Positions 41,964 to 50,262 of a stretch of 64,000 bases of DNA are shown piece by piece. The DNA is from Salivita marina (GTDB lineage: Bacteria > Pseudomonadota > Gammaproteobacteria > Pseudomonadales > Azotimanducaceae). The stretch spans positions 248,001 to 312,000 of the forward strand of contig JAYQNS010000004.1 in NCBI GenBank assembly GCA_038144425.1, read 5' to 3'. Below the pieces are notes generated by a model. The model worked only from the letters and a program-made list of their open reading frames with translations. It did not search any database and was not told where the DNA came from. Positions within the stretch are counted from its first letter, which is position 1, and the number at the start of each line of letters is the position of its first letter. Position numbers and translations under genes: made by a program.

Positions 41964-43244
41964 TTAGGGGGCCCGGCGCCGAATCACCTGCGCACCCAGG
42001 CCGAGCAATTTTTCCGTCATGGCCGCATAGCCACGGTCCATATGATAAAGCCGATCGATGACCGATTCCCCCTCCGCGGCCAGGGCAGCAATCACCAGGC
42101 TAAAGGAGGCCCGGAGATCAGTGGCCATGACCGGCGCCCCCACCAGCTTGCGCACCCCTGTGATGACTGCGCTTCGCGCATCCTCCAGGCTGATCTGGGC
42201 GCCGAAGCGGGCCAGCTCGGGCACATGCATGAAGCGGTTTTCAAAGACCGTTTCTCGGATACGGCTCACTCCAGAGGCCAGGCAGTCGAGGGCCATAAAC
42301 TGGGCCTGCACATCCGTGGGAAAGCCCGGGTAGGGGGCCGTACGTAACGAAACGGGGCGCGGCGGACCGTCGAGCGCCACGGTTATCTGGCCCGCACCCC
42401 GCTCAACGCGAGCGCCCGCTTCCTCAAGCTTATCAAGCACCGCGCCCAGGTGCGCAGCGTCGATTCCCTCAGCGGTCACTGACCCCCGAGTGGCCGCCCC
42501 GGCGATCAGGTAAGACGCCGCCTCAATGCGATCAGCCATGATGCAATGCACGGGCCCCTCTGCGGCCGGCACGGACAGGGCTTCCACGCCTTCAATCTCG
42601 ATGCGTGCGGAGCCCTCCCCGTCTATCTTGGCCCCAAGCGTTCGCAGGAAGGCCGCTAAATCGACGATTTCCGGCTCCTCTGCGGCATTTTCCAGGACCG
42701 TTGAGCCCCGAGCACAAACCGCGGCCATAAGCAGATGCTCCGTACCCCCTACGGTGACCTGATCCATCACCAACCGTGCCCCCTGAAGCCCCCGAGGTGC
42801 GGACGCCTCGACGTAGCCTCCGCGCACCTCAAGCTCGGCCCCAAGGCGCTTTAGGCCCGCCAGATGCTGATCCACCGGGCGGGCGCCGATAGCGCAGCCT
42901 CCGGGAAGGGACACGCGAGCGCGTCCCAGGCGCGCCAGAAGCGGGCCAAGCACAAGAAAGGAGGCGCGCATGGTACGCACCAGCTCGTAGGGGGCTTCGG
43001 GCGCCCCAAGGGTCTGGGCGCTGAGGGTGACCCGCTCGCCGCCCCGGTCGTCCACTGCGACACCCAGATGAGCCAAAAGCGCGAGCTGGGTACGAACGTC
43101 CTGCAGCGCCGGGACCCTCCCAAGGGTCAGGGGCGCCTCCGTAAGTAGGCTCGCGGCGAGGATTGGGAGAGCGGAATTTTTGGCGCCGGATATGGGCACG
43201 GTCCCGGCAAGGGGGACCCCGCCGGAAATGACGAGTTGATCCAT
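41964..43244 (-). CDS. murA: UDP-N-acetylglucosamine 1-carboxyvinyltransferase MurA
   Basis: 426 aa. The first committed enzyme of peptidoglycan synthesis transfers enolpyruvate from PEP to UDP-GlcNAc. SGAKNSALPILAASLLTEAPL is the N-terminal signature; the active-site Cys is in SLPGGCAIGARPVDQHL; FPTDVQAQFMALDCLASG and ENRFMHVPELARFGA follow. The active-site Cys implies fosfomycin sensitivity. It lies between ibaG and hisG as in Pseudomonas. Confidence 0.97.
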   Translation of the reverse strand: MDQLVISGGVPLAGTVPISGAKNSALPILAASLLTEAPLTLGRVPALQDVRTQLALLAHLGVAVDDRGGERVTLSAQTLGAPEAPYELVRTMRASFLVLGPLLARLGRARVSLPGGCAIGARPVDQHLAGLKRLGAELEVRGGYVEASAPRGLQGARLVMDQVTVGGTEHLLMAAVCARGSTVLENAAEEPEIVDLAAFLRTLGAKIDGEGSARIEIEGVEALSVPAAEGPVHCIMADRIEAASYLIAGAATRGSVTAEGIDAAHLGAVLDKLEEAGARVERGAGQITVALDGPPRPVSLRTAPYPGFPTDVQAQFMALDCLASGVSRIRETVFENRFMHVPELARFGAQISLEDARSAVITGVRKLVGAPVMATDLRASFSLVIAALAAEGESVIDRLYHMDRGYAAMTEKLLGLGAQVIRRRAP

Positions 43245-43252
43245 GGGGGAGG

Positions 43253-43486
43253 CTAGGCCCCGGCCTCCTCGGGGGTTTGCGCAATAATGGTCACGGCGTG
43301 GACCGCGCCGGAGGCTATGGCATCCCCCAGACCCCGGTAAACGAGCTGCTGCCGCTTCACGCGATTGAGTCCTTCAAACATCGAGGAGACGAGGCCGAGT
43401 TCAAATCGCCCAGCGCCTCCGTCCACTCGAATCGAGGCCTCGGGAAAGGCCCCTTCCAAGCGTTCCTGTAGCTGGCGCGCATCCAT
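43253..43486 (-). CDS. ibaG: BolA-family protein IbaG (YrbA)
   Basis: 77 aa. The BolA fold runs from the N-terminal helix (QLQERLEGAFPEASIRVD) through RVKRQQLVYRGLGDAIASGAVHAVTIIAQTPEE, with the conserved His and TPEE end. BolA-type proteins bind monothiol glutaredoxins and a 2Fe-2S cluster. The ATG overlaps the mlaC stop (TGATG). Confidence 0.88.
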   Translation of the reverse strand: MDARQLQERLEGAFPEASIRVDGGAGRFELGLVSSMFEGLNRVKRQQLVYRGLGDAIASGAVHAVTIIAQTPEEAGA

Positions 43487-44121
43487 CAGCGGTCATCCTC
43501 CGTTTCGTCCGTCCCCATCCAGGCGTCGATCACCGTATCTAGGGCCCCGGGACCCCGGCTTTCCATGGCGCTGGCAAATTGATTGCGATAGGTTCGTCCG
43601 AAATTCACGCCATCCACAATGACATTTCGGACGCGCCAGGGCGCCGTCGCCTCGGGGCGAACCATGTCATAAACGACGGTATAGGACTTCTTATTTTCGT
43701 CGGAAAGGGTCATCACCACTGCCGATCGCTCGCCCGCGGGCACGGCTTGGGCCCGGGGGAGCTGCACCGCATAGGCCTCAAACTTGAACGCCAGGAGCGC
43801 CTTTGCATATTTTCGACCCAACGCTTCCCCAAAATTTCTCGCGAAGCGCGCGCGCTGCTCGGGCGTGGCGCTGGCGAAGTAGGCGCCCATCACCCCTTGC
43901 GCAATCGCGTCATAGTCCACGAAGGCATCCATGCGCTGCTGCACCTCACCGTAAAAGGCTTCCAGGGCTTCCGGCCCCTGCTCCCGATAGCGGTCGATGG
44001 CCTCAAACAGGGCTGCTGCCTCTTGGCGTACCAGCGCATCCGCCGCTAACTGTTCGGCGTGGGCGACCGAAAACCCTCCGAAGCCCAGAAGCAGGCTCAG
44101 CACGAAACGCTTCCACATCAT
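43486..44121 (-). CDS. mlaC: Phospholipid-binding protein MlaC (Ttg2D)
   Basis: 211 aa. Signal peptide (FVLSLLLGFGGFSVAHA), then a Tol_Tol_Ttg2 domain: FYGEVQQRMDAFVDYDAIAQGVMGAYFASATPEQRARFARNFGEALGRKYAKAL, and VIVDGVNFGRTYRNQFASAM near the end. MlaC shuttles phospholipids across the periplasm between MlaA and the MlaFEDB transporter. mlaF, mlaE, mlaD and mlaB, which normally surround it, are absent; upstream is the divergent yrbG. Confidence 0.9.
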   Translation of the reverse strand: MMWKRFVLSLLLGFGGFSVAHAEQLAADALVRQEAAALFEAIDRYREQGPEALEAFYGEVQQRMDAFVDYDAIAQGVMGAYFASATPEQRARFARNFGEALGRKYAKALLAFKFEAYAVQLPRAQAVPAGERSAVVMTLSDENKKSYTVVYDMVRPEATAPWRVRNVIVDGVNFGRTYRNQFASAMESRGPGALDTVIDAWMGTDETEDDR

Positions 44122-44216
44122 CAGCCCCTCCCAGCGGAGTCAAAGATCGAGGGATAGTCTATCATTTCCCCTAGCGATCGCGCCCCGCGCGCCCGACTTT
44201 GCAAGGAATTTTCACC

Positions 44217-45185
44217 ATGGATGCTGCCGCCTCGGAAAGCCTCCTGCTGGCCACCGGCGCCCTCGTTGCCGGGCTCGTGCTGCTTCTCTGGAGCGCGGAC
44301 CGCTTTATAGCCGGGGCCGCAGCTACGGCGCAGCACCTCGGCATGACGCCGCTAATGATCGGACTCACGGTGGTGTCTTTTGGTACCTCTGCGCCGGAGA
44401 TTCTGGTCTCCCTGGCGGCGGCCCGGGAGGGCACGCCGCTCCTCGCCGTGGGGAACGCCTTGGGGTCGAACATCACCAATATTGGCCTGGTGCTAGGGGT
44501 AACGGCGCTTTTGGTCCCCCTCCCCGTGCCCCGGGGCGTGTTGCGACGCGAGGGTCCCTGGTTTCTAGGAAGCGCTGCCCTCGCCCTAGCTCTGTTCTGG
44601 GACACCAGGATGACCCTCCTCGAGAGCCTCGGGCTGCTGGCCGTTCTCGGCGCCTTCGCCTTTGCCCTTCTGCGCCGCAGGGACGACCTAGAAGCAAAGG
44701 AGCAGGAGGGCGTCCCCGATTACAGCCGCACCCGCGCCATCGCCTGGCTAATCCTCGGTCTCGCCCTGCTGCTGATCTCCGCCGATGTGCTCGTCTGGTC
44801 CGCCAGCACCCTTGCCCGGGCCGTGGGAGTAAGCGAACTGGTTATTGGCCTCTCCGTGGTCGCCATCGGCACCAGCCTTCCGGAGCTCGCCGCAACCGCG
44901 GGCGCGGCATTGAAGGGCCACACGGACATCGCCGTAGGCAATGTGCTGGGGTCCAACATCTTGAATCTGCTCGCGGTGCTAGCCGTCCCCGGGCTCTTCG
45001 GGGCCTTCCCTCTGGAGCCCGCGGTGCTCACCCGGGATGGGCTCGCCATGGCGGGCCTAAGCCTGCTTCTTGTTCTGGCTGCGCGTTTCGGCGGGGGGCG
45101 CCTCGGGCGACTGGCCGGTGGGGTCTTCCTCGGGCTGTGGATTGCCTATACTGGCGTGCTTGCCATAGCGAGCGTGAGCCCATGA
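44217..45185 (+). CDS. Calcium/sodium antiporter YrbG (CaCA family)
   Basis: 322 aa with about ten membrane segments. The two inverted alpha repeats are GLTVVSFGTSAPEILVSL with GNALGSNITNIGLVLG, and GLSVVAIGTSLPELAATAG with GNVLGSNILNLLAVL, the ion-binding signature of Na+/Ca2+ exchangers. The ATG has AAGGAA about 8 nt upstream and is preferred to a TTG six codons earlier. It overlaps kdsC (ATGA); kdsD, usually between the two, is missing. Confidence 0.94.
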   Translation: MDAAASESLLLATGALVAGLVLLLWSADRFIAGAAATAQHLGMTPLMIGLTVVSFGTSAPEILVSLAAAREGTPLLAVGNALGSNITNIGLVLGVTALLVPLPVPRGVLRREGPWFLGSAALALALFWDTRMTLLESLGLLAVLGAFAFALLRRRDDLEAKEQEGVPDYSRTRAIAWLILGLALLLISADVLVWSASTLARAVGVSELVIGLSVVAIGTSLPELAATAGAALKGHTDIAVGNVLGSNILNLLAVLAVPGLFGAFPLEPAVLTRDGLAMAGLSLLLVLAARFGGGRLGRLAGGVFLGLWIAYTGVLAIASVSP

Positions 45186-45733
45186 ATCGACCGCAAGCCT
45201 TCTCTCCCGCCGCCATCGCGCGAGCCCAGCCTATCACCCTGCTTTGTCTCGATGTGGACGGCGTGCTCACCGATGGGCACCTGATCTACACCGCCGATGG
45301 GCAAGAAGCGAAGGCCTTTAACTCCCAGGACGGCGCCGCTATCAAGCTGGCGCAGCGCCAAGGTCTTGAGCTGGCCATCATTACCGGGCGCGAGTCCCCC
45401 ATGGTGACGCGCCGCGCCGCGGAACTGGGCATTGAATTTTGCTATCAGGGCTCGGAAGCGAAGGACGAGGTTCTGGCCCAGCTTCTCGTCGACAGTGGCC
45501 GAAGCCCCGAGGCCATCGCTCACATGGGGGACGATCTGGCGGATCTTAAAGTCATGCGCCGCGTAGGCCTGGGCCTCGCCCCGGCCAACGCCCACCCCGT
45601 GGTGGCCGCCTATGCCCACTTAATTACGGAAGCTGCCGGCGGAGCCGGCGCTGTGCGCGAGGCCATAGAGGCGTTATTGACGGCCCAGGACCGCTGGGCC
45701 GACGCCCTCGCCCCCTACCTAGAGACACCCTGA
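45182..45733 (+). CDS. kdsC: 3-deoxy-D-manno-octulosonate 8-phosphate phosphatase KdsC
   Basis: 183 aa HAD-type phosphatase that makes free KDO for LPS. Motif I is LDVDGVLTDGHLIY, motif II is AIITGRESPMV, and the conserved MGDDLADLKVMRRVGL is motif IV. It overlaps yrbG before and lptC after (TGATG). A soluble cytoplasmic enzyme acting upstream of the Lpt transport proteins encoded next. Confidence 0.95.
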   Translation: MNRPQAFSPAAIARAQPITLLCLDVDGVLTDGHLIYTADGQEAKAFNSQDGAAIKLAQRQGLELAIITGRESPMVTRRAAELGIEFCYQGSEAKDEVLAQLLVDSGRSPEAIAHMGDDLADLKVMRRVGLGLAPANAHPVVAAYAHLITEAAGGAGAVREAIEALLTAQDRWADALAPYLETP

Positions 45734-46344
45734 TGGCGCGGTACTGGATTCTCCTCTTCGGGCTCGCAGCCCTCCTCCTCAGCACGCTGGACCTCGGCCT
45801 GGAGCGCAATGGGGATGGGCCAAGCTTCGCGCCCCTCATTGGGGGGCCTGCGCTGGTCATGGAGAACGCTGAAATCACCGAGTTCTCCCTGACAGGCACC
45901 CCTCGCTTTACCCTTCAGGCTCGCACCATCGCGCACCGACCCAGCTCCGGAGAGACAGCCTTGAACGGGCCGATCCTGCTGCTCTTCAGCGAGCAGGGCG
46001 CGCCCTGGAGGCTCGAGGCCGACCGGGGGCAGCTGGACGGCAGCGAAGCGCTCCTGCGGACCCCCGATAGCGCCGTGGCTAACTCCGACAAGGTTATGCT
46101 GGCGGGGAACGTCCGTGCGGCCCGCCCCCGAGAGGATGGCTCGGTTCTCCGCTTTCGAACGGATACCCTAAGCCTCTTCCCTGCTGCCCAATACGCGGAG
46201 AGCGCCGCCCCTGTTATGATTGAAAGCGCAGAGGGGATCACGCAGGCGGAAGGCCTGAGCCTTGCCCTCGGGGTTGGGTTCCTCACCCTGGGGCGCGCCA
46301 ATGCGCGTGTACATTCGACTTTTTACCCGGATAGCTTGCCATGA
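45733..46344 (+). CDS. lptC: LPS export protein LptC
   Basis: 203 aa. One N-terminal membrane helix (YWILLFGLAALLLSTLDLGL) precedes a periplasmic LptC/OstA beta-jellyroll (MENAEITEFSLTGTPRFTLQARTIAHRPSSGETAL, KVMLAGNVRAARPREDG). It links the LptBFG transporter to LptA. The start overlaps the kdsC stop, the end overlaps lptA. Confidence 0.92.
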   Translation: MARYWILLFGLAALLLSTLDLGLERNGDGPSFAPLIGGPALVMENAEITEFSLTGTPRFTLQARTIAHRPSSGETALNGPILLLFSEQGAPWRLEADRGQLDGSEALLRTPDSAVANSDKVMLAGNVRAARPREDGSVLRFRTDTLSLFPAAQYAESAAPVMIESAEGITQAEGLSLALGVGFLTLGRANARVHSTFYPDSLP

Positions 46345-46901
46345 TGCGCTCCACCGCCATGCCGGCCATTCTTTTCGCACTGCTGCTGATTTCCTGCGGC
46401 GCCCAGGCCCTGCCCGGCGACGAGCAGAAGCCCATTGAAATTGAAGCGGATCGGGCCGAGCTGGACGACGCCACGGGCACGGCGACCTACAGCGGGTCGG
46501 TCCGCCTTGACCAGGGGTCCCTAAAGGTACGCGCCGCACGCCTCATCATCGAGACCGATGCCCAGCAGGTTCAGCGCATTACCGCGGAAGGGGACCGGGA
46601 ACAAGATCTCCTCGCCCGCTACGAGCAAACCCCAGAGCCTGGGGCTGAGCCGGTTCGGGCCCAGGCCCAAACGATCATTTATTACACCGATGCGGGACGC
46701 ATTGAGCTTCTTGGCGCCGCCCAGCTTGAGCAGGCCGAAGACCGCTTCGAAGGCGATGTGATTTCCTACGATCTCACCACGCGGAAGGTCGCCGCCAGCG
46801 CCGGCGCTGACGGCGCCCCCGTTCGCATGGTGATCGAACCGGCCCGGCTGCGGAGCCCGCGGGGAGCCGAAGCGGCGGACAGCGATGAGCCCAACCCCTA
46901 A
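46341..46901 (+). CDS. lptA: LPS periplasmic bridge protein LptA
   Basis: 186 aa. Signal peptide (MPAILFALLLISCGAQALP), then the OstA-like fold: PIEIEADRAELDDATGTATYSGSVRLDQGSLKVRAARLII and AQLEQAEDRFEGDVISYDLTTRKV. A short acidic C-terminal extension follows. It forms the LPS bridge between membranes. Its last 17 nt overlap lptB. Confidence 0.93.
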   Translation: MMRSTAMPAILFALLLISCGAQALPGDEQKPIEIEADRAELDDATGTATYSGSVRLDQGSLKVRAARLIIETDAQQVQRITAEGDREQDLLARYEQTPEPGAEPVRAQAQTIIYYTDAGRIELLGAAQLEQAEDRFEGDVISYDLTTRKVAASAGADGAPVRMVIEPARLRSPRGAEAADSDEPNP

Positions 46902-47631
46902 GCTCACCCCCCCGCTCCGGGCCCTAGGGCTTCGGAAGCGCTACGGACAAACCACGGTGGTCGAGGACGTCGGCCTGTCCGTGCGCCCCGGGGAAGTGCT
47001 CGGTCTGCTGGGTCCCAACGGCGCCGGCAAGACCACCACCTTCTATATGCTCGTTGGCTTGGTGCGCCCCGATGGCGGCGAAATTCGCCTAGGGGAAGCG
47101 GTTATCACCCGCGAACCTATCCATGCCCGCGCTAAGCGTGGTATCGCCTACCTGCCCCAGGAAGCCAGCGTGTTCCGAGGGCTTTCCGTCGAAGACAACC
47201 TCCTCGCCATCCTTGAGCTCCGCGACGATCTCACCCGGCAGGCTCGGCGCCAACGGTGCGATGCGCTCCTGGAGGAGTTTTCCTTAAGCGACCGACGCCG
47301 GCGCCTCGGTAGCCAGCTTTCCGGAGGCGAGCGGCGGCGAACGGAGATCGCCCGAGCCCTGGCAATGGATCCTCGTTACGTGCTCCTCGATGAGCCCTTC
47401 GCCGGCGTCGACCCCATTTCCGTGGGGGAGATTCGTAGCATCGTCGCTACCCTAAAGGCTCGGGGCATCGGAGTGCTCATCACGGACCACAACGTCCGGG
47501 AAACCCTCGCGATCTGCGACCGGGCCACCATCCTTGCCCAGGGGCGCACCCTCGCCGAAGGCACCCCGGAATCGATCCTTTCTAACCAGCAGGTCCGAGA
47601 TGTCTATCTCGGGGATCAGTTCGCCCTCTAA
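46885..47631 (+). CDS. lptB: LPS export ABC transporter ATPase LptB
   Basis: 248 aa. Walker A GPNGAGKTTTFYMLVGL, Q-loop YLPQEASVFRGLSVEDN, signature LSGGERRRTEIARALA, Walker B YVLLDEPFAGVD and switch His in ITDHNVRETL. It drives LPS extraction with LptFG, which are not in the window. The gene order kdsC-lptCAB-rpoN is standard for gammaproteobacteria. Confidence 0.97.
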   Translation: MSPTPKLTPPLRALGLRKRYGQTTVVEDVGLSVRPGEVLGLLGPNGAGKTTTFYMLVGLVRPDGGEIRLGEAVITREPIHARAKRGIAYLPQEASVFRGLSVEDNLLAILELRDDLTRQARRQRCDALLEEFSLSDRRRRLGSQLSGGERRRTEIARALAMDPRYVLLDEPFAGVDPISVGEIRSIVATLKARGIGVLITDHNVRETLAICDRATILAQGRTLAEGTPESILSNQQVRDVYLGDQFAL

Positions 47632-47654
47632 TATCCCCATTTAAGGGGCATAAG

Positions 47655-47687
47655 GGGCCCTCGCCGATTGTGCTTTCGCGAGGGCCC
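47655..47687 (+). promoter_or_regulatory. Stem-loop directly upstream of rpoN
   Basis: A perfect 10-bp stem GGGCCCTCGC / GCGAGGGCCC with a 13-nt loop lies between lptB and rpoN. There is no T-tract, so it is not a standard terminator. Its 3' arm contains GAGGG, which would serve as ribosome binding site for a 4-codon frame (ATG at 47693, TGA overlapping the rpoN ATG). It may control translation or stabilise the 3' end of the lpt message. Confidence 0.5.
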
Positions 47688-47703
47688 TCAGTATGATCAG
47701 GCG

Positions 47704-49314
47704 ATGAAACAGGCCCTCCAGCTTAAACTCGGTCAGTCGCTCACCATGACCCCCCAGCTTCAGCAAGCCATCCGCTTGCTGCAGCTTTCCTCGCTTGAAA
47801 TGCAGCAGGAAATCCAGGAGGCCCTGGACAGCAATCCCATGCTCGAACTTGAGGATGAGCACGACGGCAGCAGCGAAGCGGACGGCGATTTAGACGACGA
47901 CGCTCGCACGGAAAGTAATTTCGACAGCGCGACCGATAGCGATTTCGGCAGCGACTTGGATGGCAGCTTCGACAGCGATTTCGACAGTGCGGTCGACAGC
48001 GATTTCGAGAGTGACGGACCGGCTCAGGACTTTGAGGCCGACCTCACGGCGACGCCAGAACCGGACTACGATCCCACGGAAGCGAGCCCCGATTCGGAAT
48101 GGAACGAGGCAATCCCAGAGGATCTGCCCGTGGACGCAAGCTGGGATGAGGTCTACAGCACTCCCGCGGGCCCGGGTCCAGCCCCTAGCGACGACGACTT
48201 CGACTTCGACAGCCGGAAGGAGGCGAACGAAAGCCTCACCGATCAGCTTCGCTGGCAGCTGAACCTCACGCGCCTGTCCAAGCGTGACCTTTTGATCGCG
48301 GAAGCGCTGATCGACGCATTGAACGGAGACGGCTTTCTCACCCAAGGGGTGGATGAGCTTCTCGAGGGTTTTGAACCTTCCCTGGACATTGAAGAGGACG
48401 AAGTCATCGCGGTGCTCCGCCGGCTGCAGCAGTTTGATCCCCCCGGCATGTTCGCCCGAAATCTTGGAGAAAGCCTGCTGCTCCAGCTTCGGGAATTTCC
48501 CGAGGATACGCCCCACCTCGCCGATGCTCGGCTGGTGCTTGAGCACTACCTCGATCTACTTGGGAACCGGGATTACGCCACCTTGATGCGCCGCAGCCGC
48601 CTTTCCGAGGCCGCTCTAGGGGAAGCGCTGCGCCTCATCCAGAGCTTAAATCCGCGCCCGGCGTCCCAGCTAGCCCCGGCGGAAACGGAATACGTGGTCC
48701 CCGATGTGCTGGTGCGCCGTCACCATCGGCGCTGGGTGGTAGAGCTGAATCCCGACGCCACGCCAAAGCTGCGGATTCACAGCGGCTACGCAGGGCTCGT
48801 ACGTCGGGCGGACAGCAGCGCAGACAACCAATTTTTAAAGGATAACCTGCAGGAAGCTCGGTGGTTTCTAAAAAGCTTACAGAGCCGAAATGAAACCCTC
48901 CTCAAGGTCTCCCAGCGCATCGTGGAGCACCAGCGCGGTTTTCTTGAATTCGGTCCAGAAGCGATGAAACCCCTGGTGCTCGCAGAAATTGCCGATGCGA
49001 TTGGGATGCACGAATCGACTATTTCTCGAGTCACTACTCGGAAGTATATGCATACTCCCCGGGGCGTCTTCGAGCTCAAATACTTCTTCTCCTCTCACGT
49101 CGGCACCTCCACCGGAGGCGAGGTGTCCTCCACGGCCATTCGCGCTCTGATTAAGAAGCTGACGGATGAAGAAAACCCAAAAAAGCCTCTATCTGACGCC
49201 AAGATTGCGAAAATCCTGGCTGAGCAAAATATTGAGGTCGCGCGGCGAACCATTGCGAAGTACCGCGAGTCCCTCGCCATACCGCCTTCAAATGAAAGAA
49301 AGCGGCTGATCTAG
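47704..49314 (+). CDS. rpoN: RNA polymerase sigma-54 factor RpoN
   Basis: 536 aa from the ATG at MKQALQLKLGQSLTMTPQLQ, the conserved Gln-rich region I. Region II (about 49-170) is unusually long and acidic, with repeated FDSD/DSDF units at 71-105. The core-binding domain (PPGMFARNLGESLLLQL), the helix-turn-helix (IGMHESTISRVTTRKYMHTPRG) and the RpoN box (ARRTIAKYRESL) follow. It directs transcription from -24/-12 promoters with AAA+ activators. A near-zero-spaced ribosome site suggests coupling to the 4-codon frame upstream. Confidence 0.97.
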   Translation: MKQALQLKLGQSLTMTPQLQQAIRLLQLSSLEMQQEIQEALDSNPMLELEDEHDGSSEADGDLDDDARTESNFDSATDSDFGSDLDGSFDSDFDSAVDSDFESDGPAQDFEADLTATPEPDYDPTEASPDSEWNEAIPEDLPVDASWDEVYSTPAGPGPAPSDDDFDFDSRKEANESLTDQLRWQLNLTRLSKRDLLIAEALIDALNGDGFLTQGVDELLEGFEPSLDIEEDEVIAVLRRLQQFDPPGMFARNLGESLLLQLREFPEDTPHLADARLVLEHYLDLLGNRDYATLMRRSRLSEAALGEALRLIQSLNPRPASQLAPAETEYVVPDVLVRRHHRRWVVELNPDATPKLRIHSGYAGLVRRADSSADNQFLKDNLQEARWFLKSLQSRNETLLKVSQRIVEHQRGFLEFGPEAMKPLVLAEIADAIGMHESTISRVTTRKYMHTPRGVFELKYFFSSHVGTSTGGEVSSTAIRALIKKLTDEENPKKPLSDAKIAKILAEQNIEVARRTIAKYRESLAIPPSNERKRLI

Positions 49315-49346
49315 CCGCGCTTAAACCGGCGAAGGAGCATGACATC

Positions 49347-49658
49347 ATGCAAATTAACCTAAGCGGTCACCACCTCGACATCACGGACGCCATTCGCAAC
49401 CACGTCCACGAAAAATTCGCCCGCCTCGAGCGGCACTCCGATCAGATCATCAACATCCACGTCATCCTTGAGCTTGAGAAACATCGACAGAAGGCCGAAG
49501 CGAAGGTGCACCTTAGGGGCGCCGAACTCTTCGCCGACGCTGAGGAAGAGGATCTCTACATTGCAATCGACAAGCTGGTGGACAAGCTCGATCGACAGCT
49601 GCTTAAGCAAAAGGAGAAGACCGTTGATCGGGCCCATCGAGGGCCTAGTCGAAACTGA
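49347..49658 (+). CDS. hpf: Ribosome hibernation promoting factor, short form
   Basis: 103 aa. MQINLSGHHLDITDAIRNHVHEKFARLERH starts the domain, and ADAEEEDLYIAIDKLVDKLDRQLLKQKEK closes it. It binds the 30S A/P region in stationary phase and promotes 100S dimers. AAGGAG lies about 10 nt before the ATG. Standard position between rpoN and ptsN. Confidence 0.95.
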   Translation: MQINLSGHHLDITDAIRNHVHEKFARLERHSDQIINIHVILELEKHRQKAEAKVHLRGAELFADAEEEDLYIAIDKLVDKLDRQLLKQKEKTVDRAHRGPSRN

Positions 49659-49727
49659 GGAAAACCCCTGGGCGCCCTCCGCGCGCTCCGTTAGACTCCG
49701 CGCCGTCGACGTGGTCAGGATAAACAG

Positions 49728-50189
49728 GTGACCCTAGCGAGCTGTTTACGCCCCGAGCTCATGGCGGTAGATATTCGCGCCGCGACTCGAAAGCGCGCCC
49801 TTGAAATGGTCAGCACGCGGCTGGCCGATGCCCTCGAGGGTGGCGTCTCCGCGGACGCGATTTTCGATGGCCTGCTGGCCCGAGAGCGCCTGGGTTCCAC
49901 GGGGCTTGGGCAGGGCCTCGCCTTCCCCCATTGCCGCCTAGCGGCGCTTTCCCACCCTGCCGTTGGGTTCTTTCGGCTCCACGCCCCCGTCGATTTCGAG
50001 AGCATGGATGGGGCGCCGGTGGATCTTCTCGCTGTTCTGCTCGTGCCGGAAAGCGCCACCGACGCGCATTTGAAGCTTCTAGGTGCCCTCGCCCAGCTGC
50101 TGGAACCGGAAGCAAACCGGGCGGCGCTGCGCCGGGCCAGCAGCGCAGCCGCACTCGCGGAGGTCCTCTCGGGATTGTGCGCCGGCTAA
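49728..50189 (+). CDS. ptsN: Nitrogen PTS EIIA component PtsN
   Basis: 153 aa EIIA fold from a GTG start. The phosphorylated His lies in GQGLAFPHCRLAAL, after ERLGSTGLG; EPEANRAALRRAS is near the end. EIIA-Ntr is phosphorylated through EI-Ntr and NPr, and regulates potassium uptake and stress functions rather than sugar transport. The matching HPr-like NPr is encoded two genes downstream. Confidence 0.93.
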   Translation: MTLASCLRPELMAVDIRAATRKRALEMVSTRLADALEGGVSADAIFDGLLARERLGSTGLGQGLAFPHCRLAALSHPAVGFFRLHAPVDFESMDGAPVDLLAVLLVPESATDAHLKLLGALAQLLEPEANRAALRRASSAAALAEVLSGLCAG

Positions 50190-50262
50190 GGGGGAGTTGG
50201 GCCTAGGCGGTCGCGCCGTAATTGCGTAGCCTTTTTGCCTAAGGATGTTGCGGAGGGCACTT

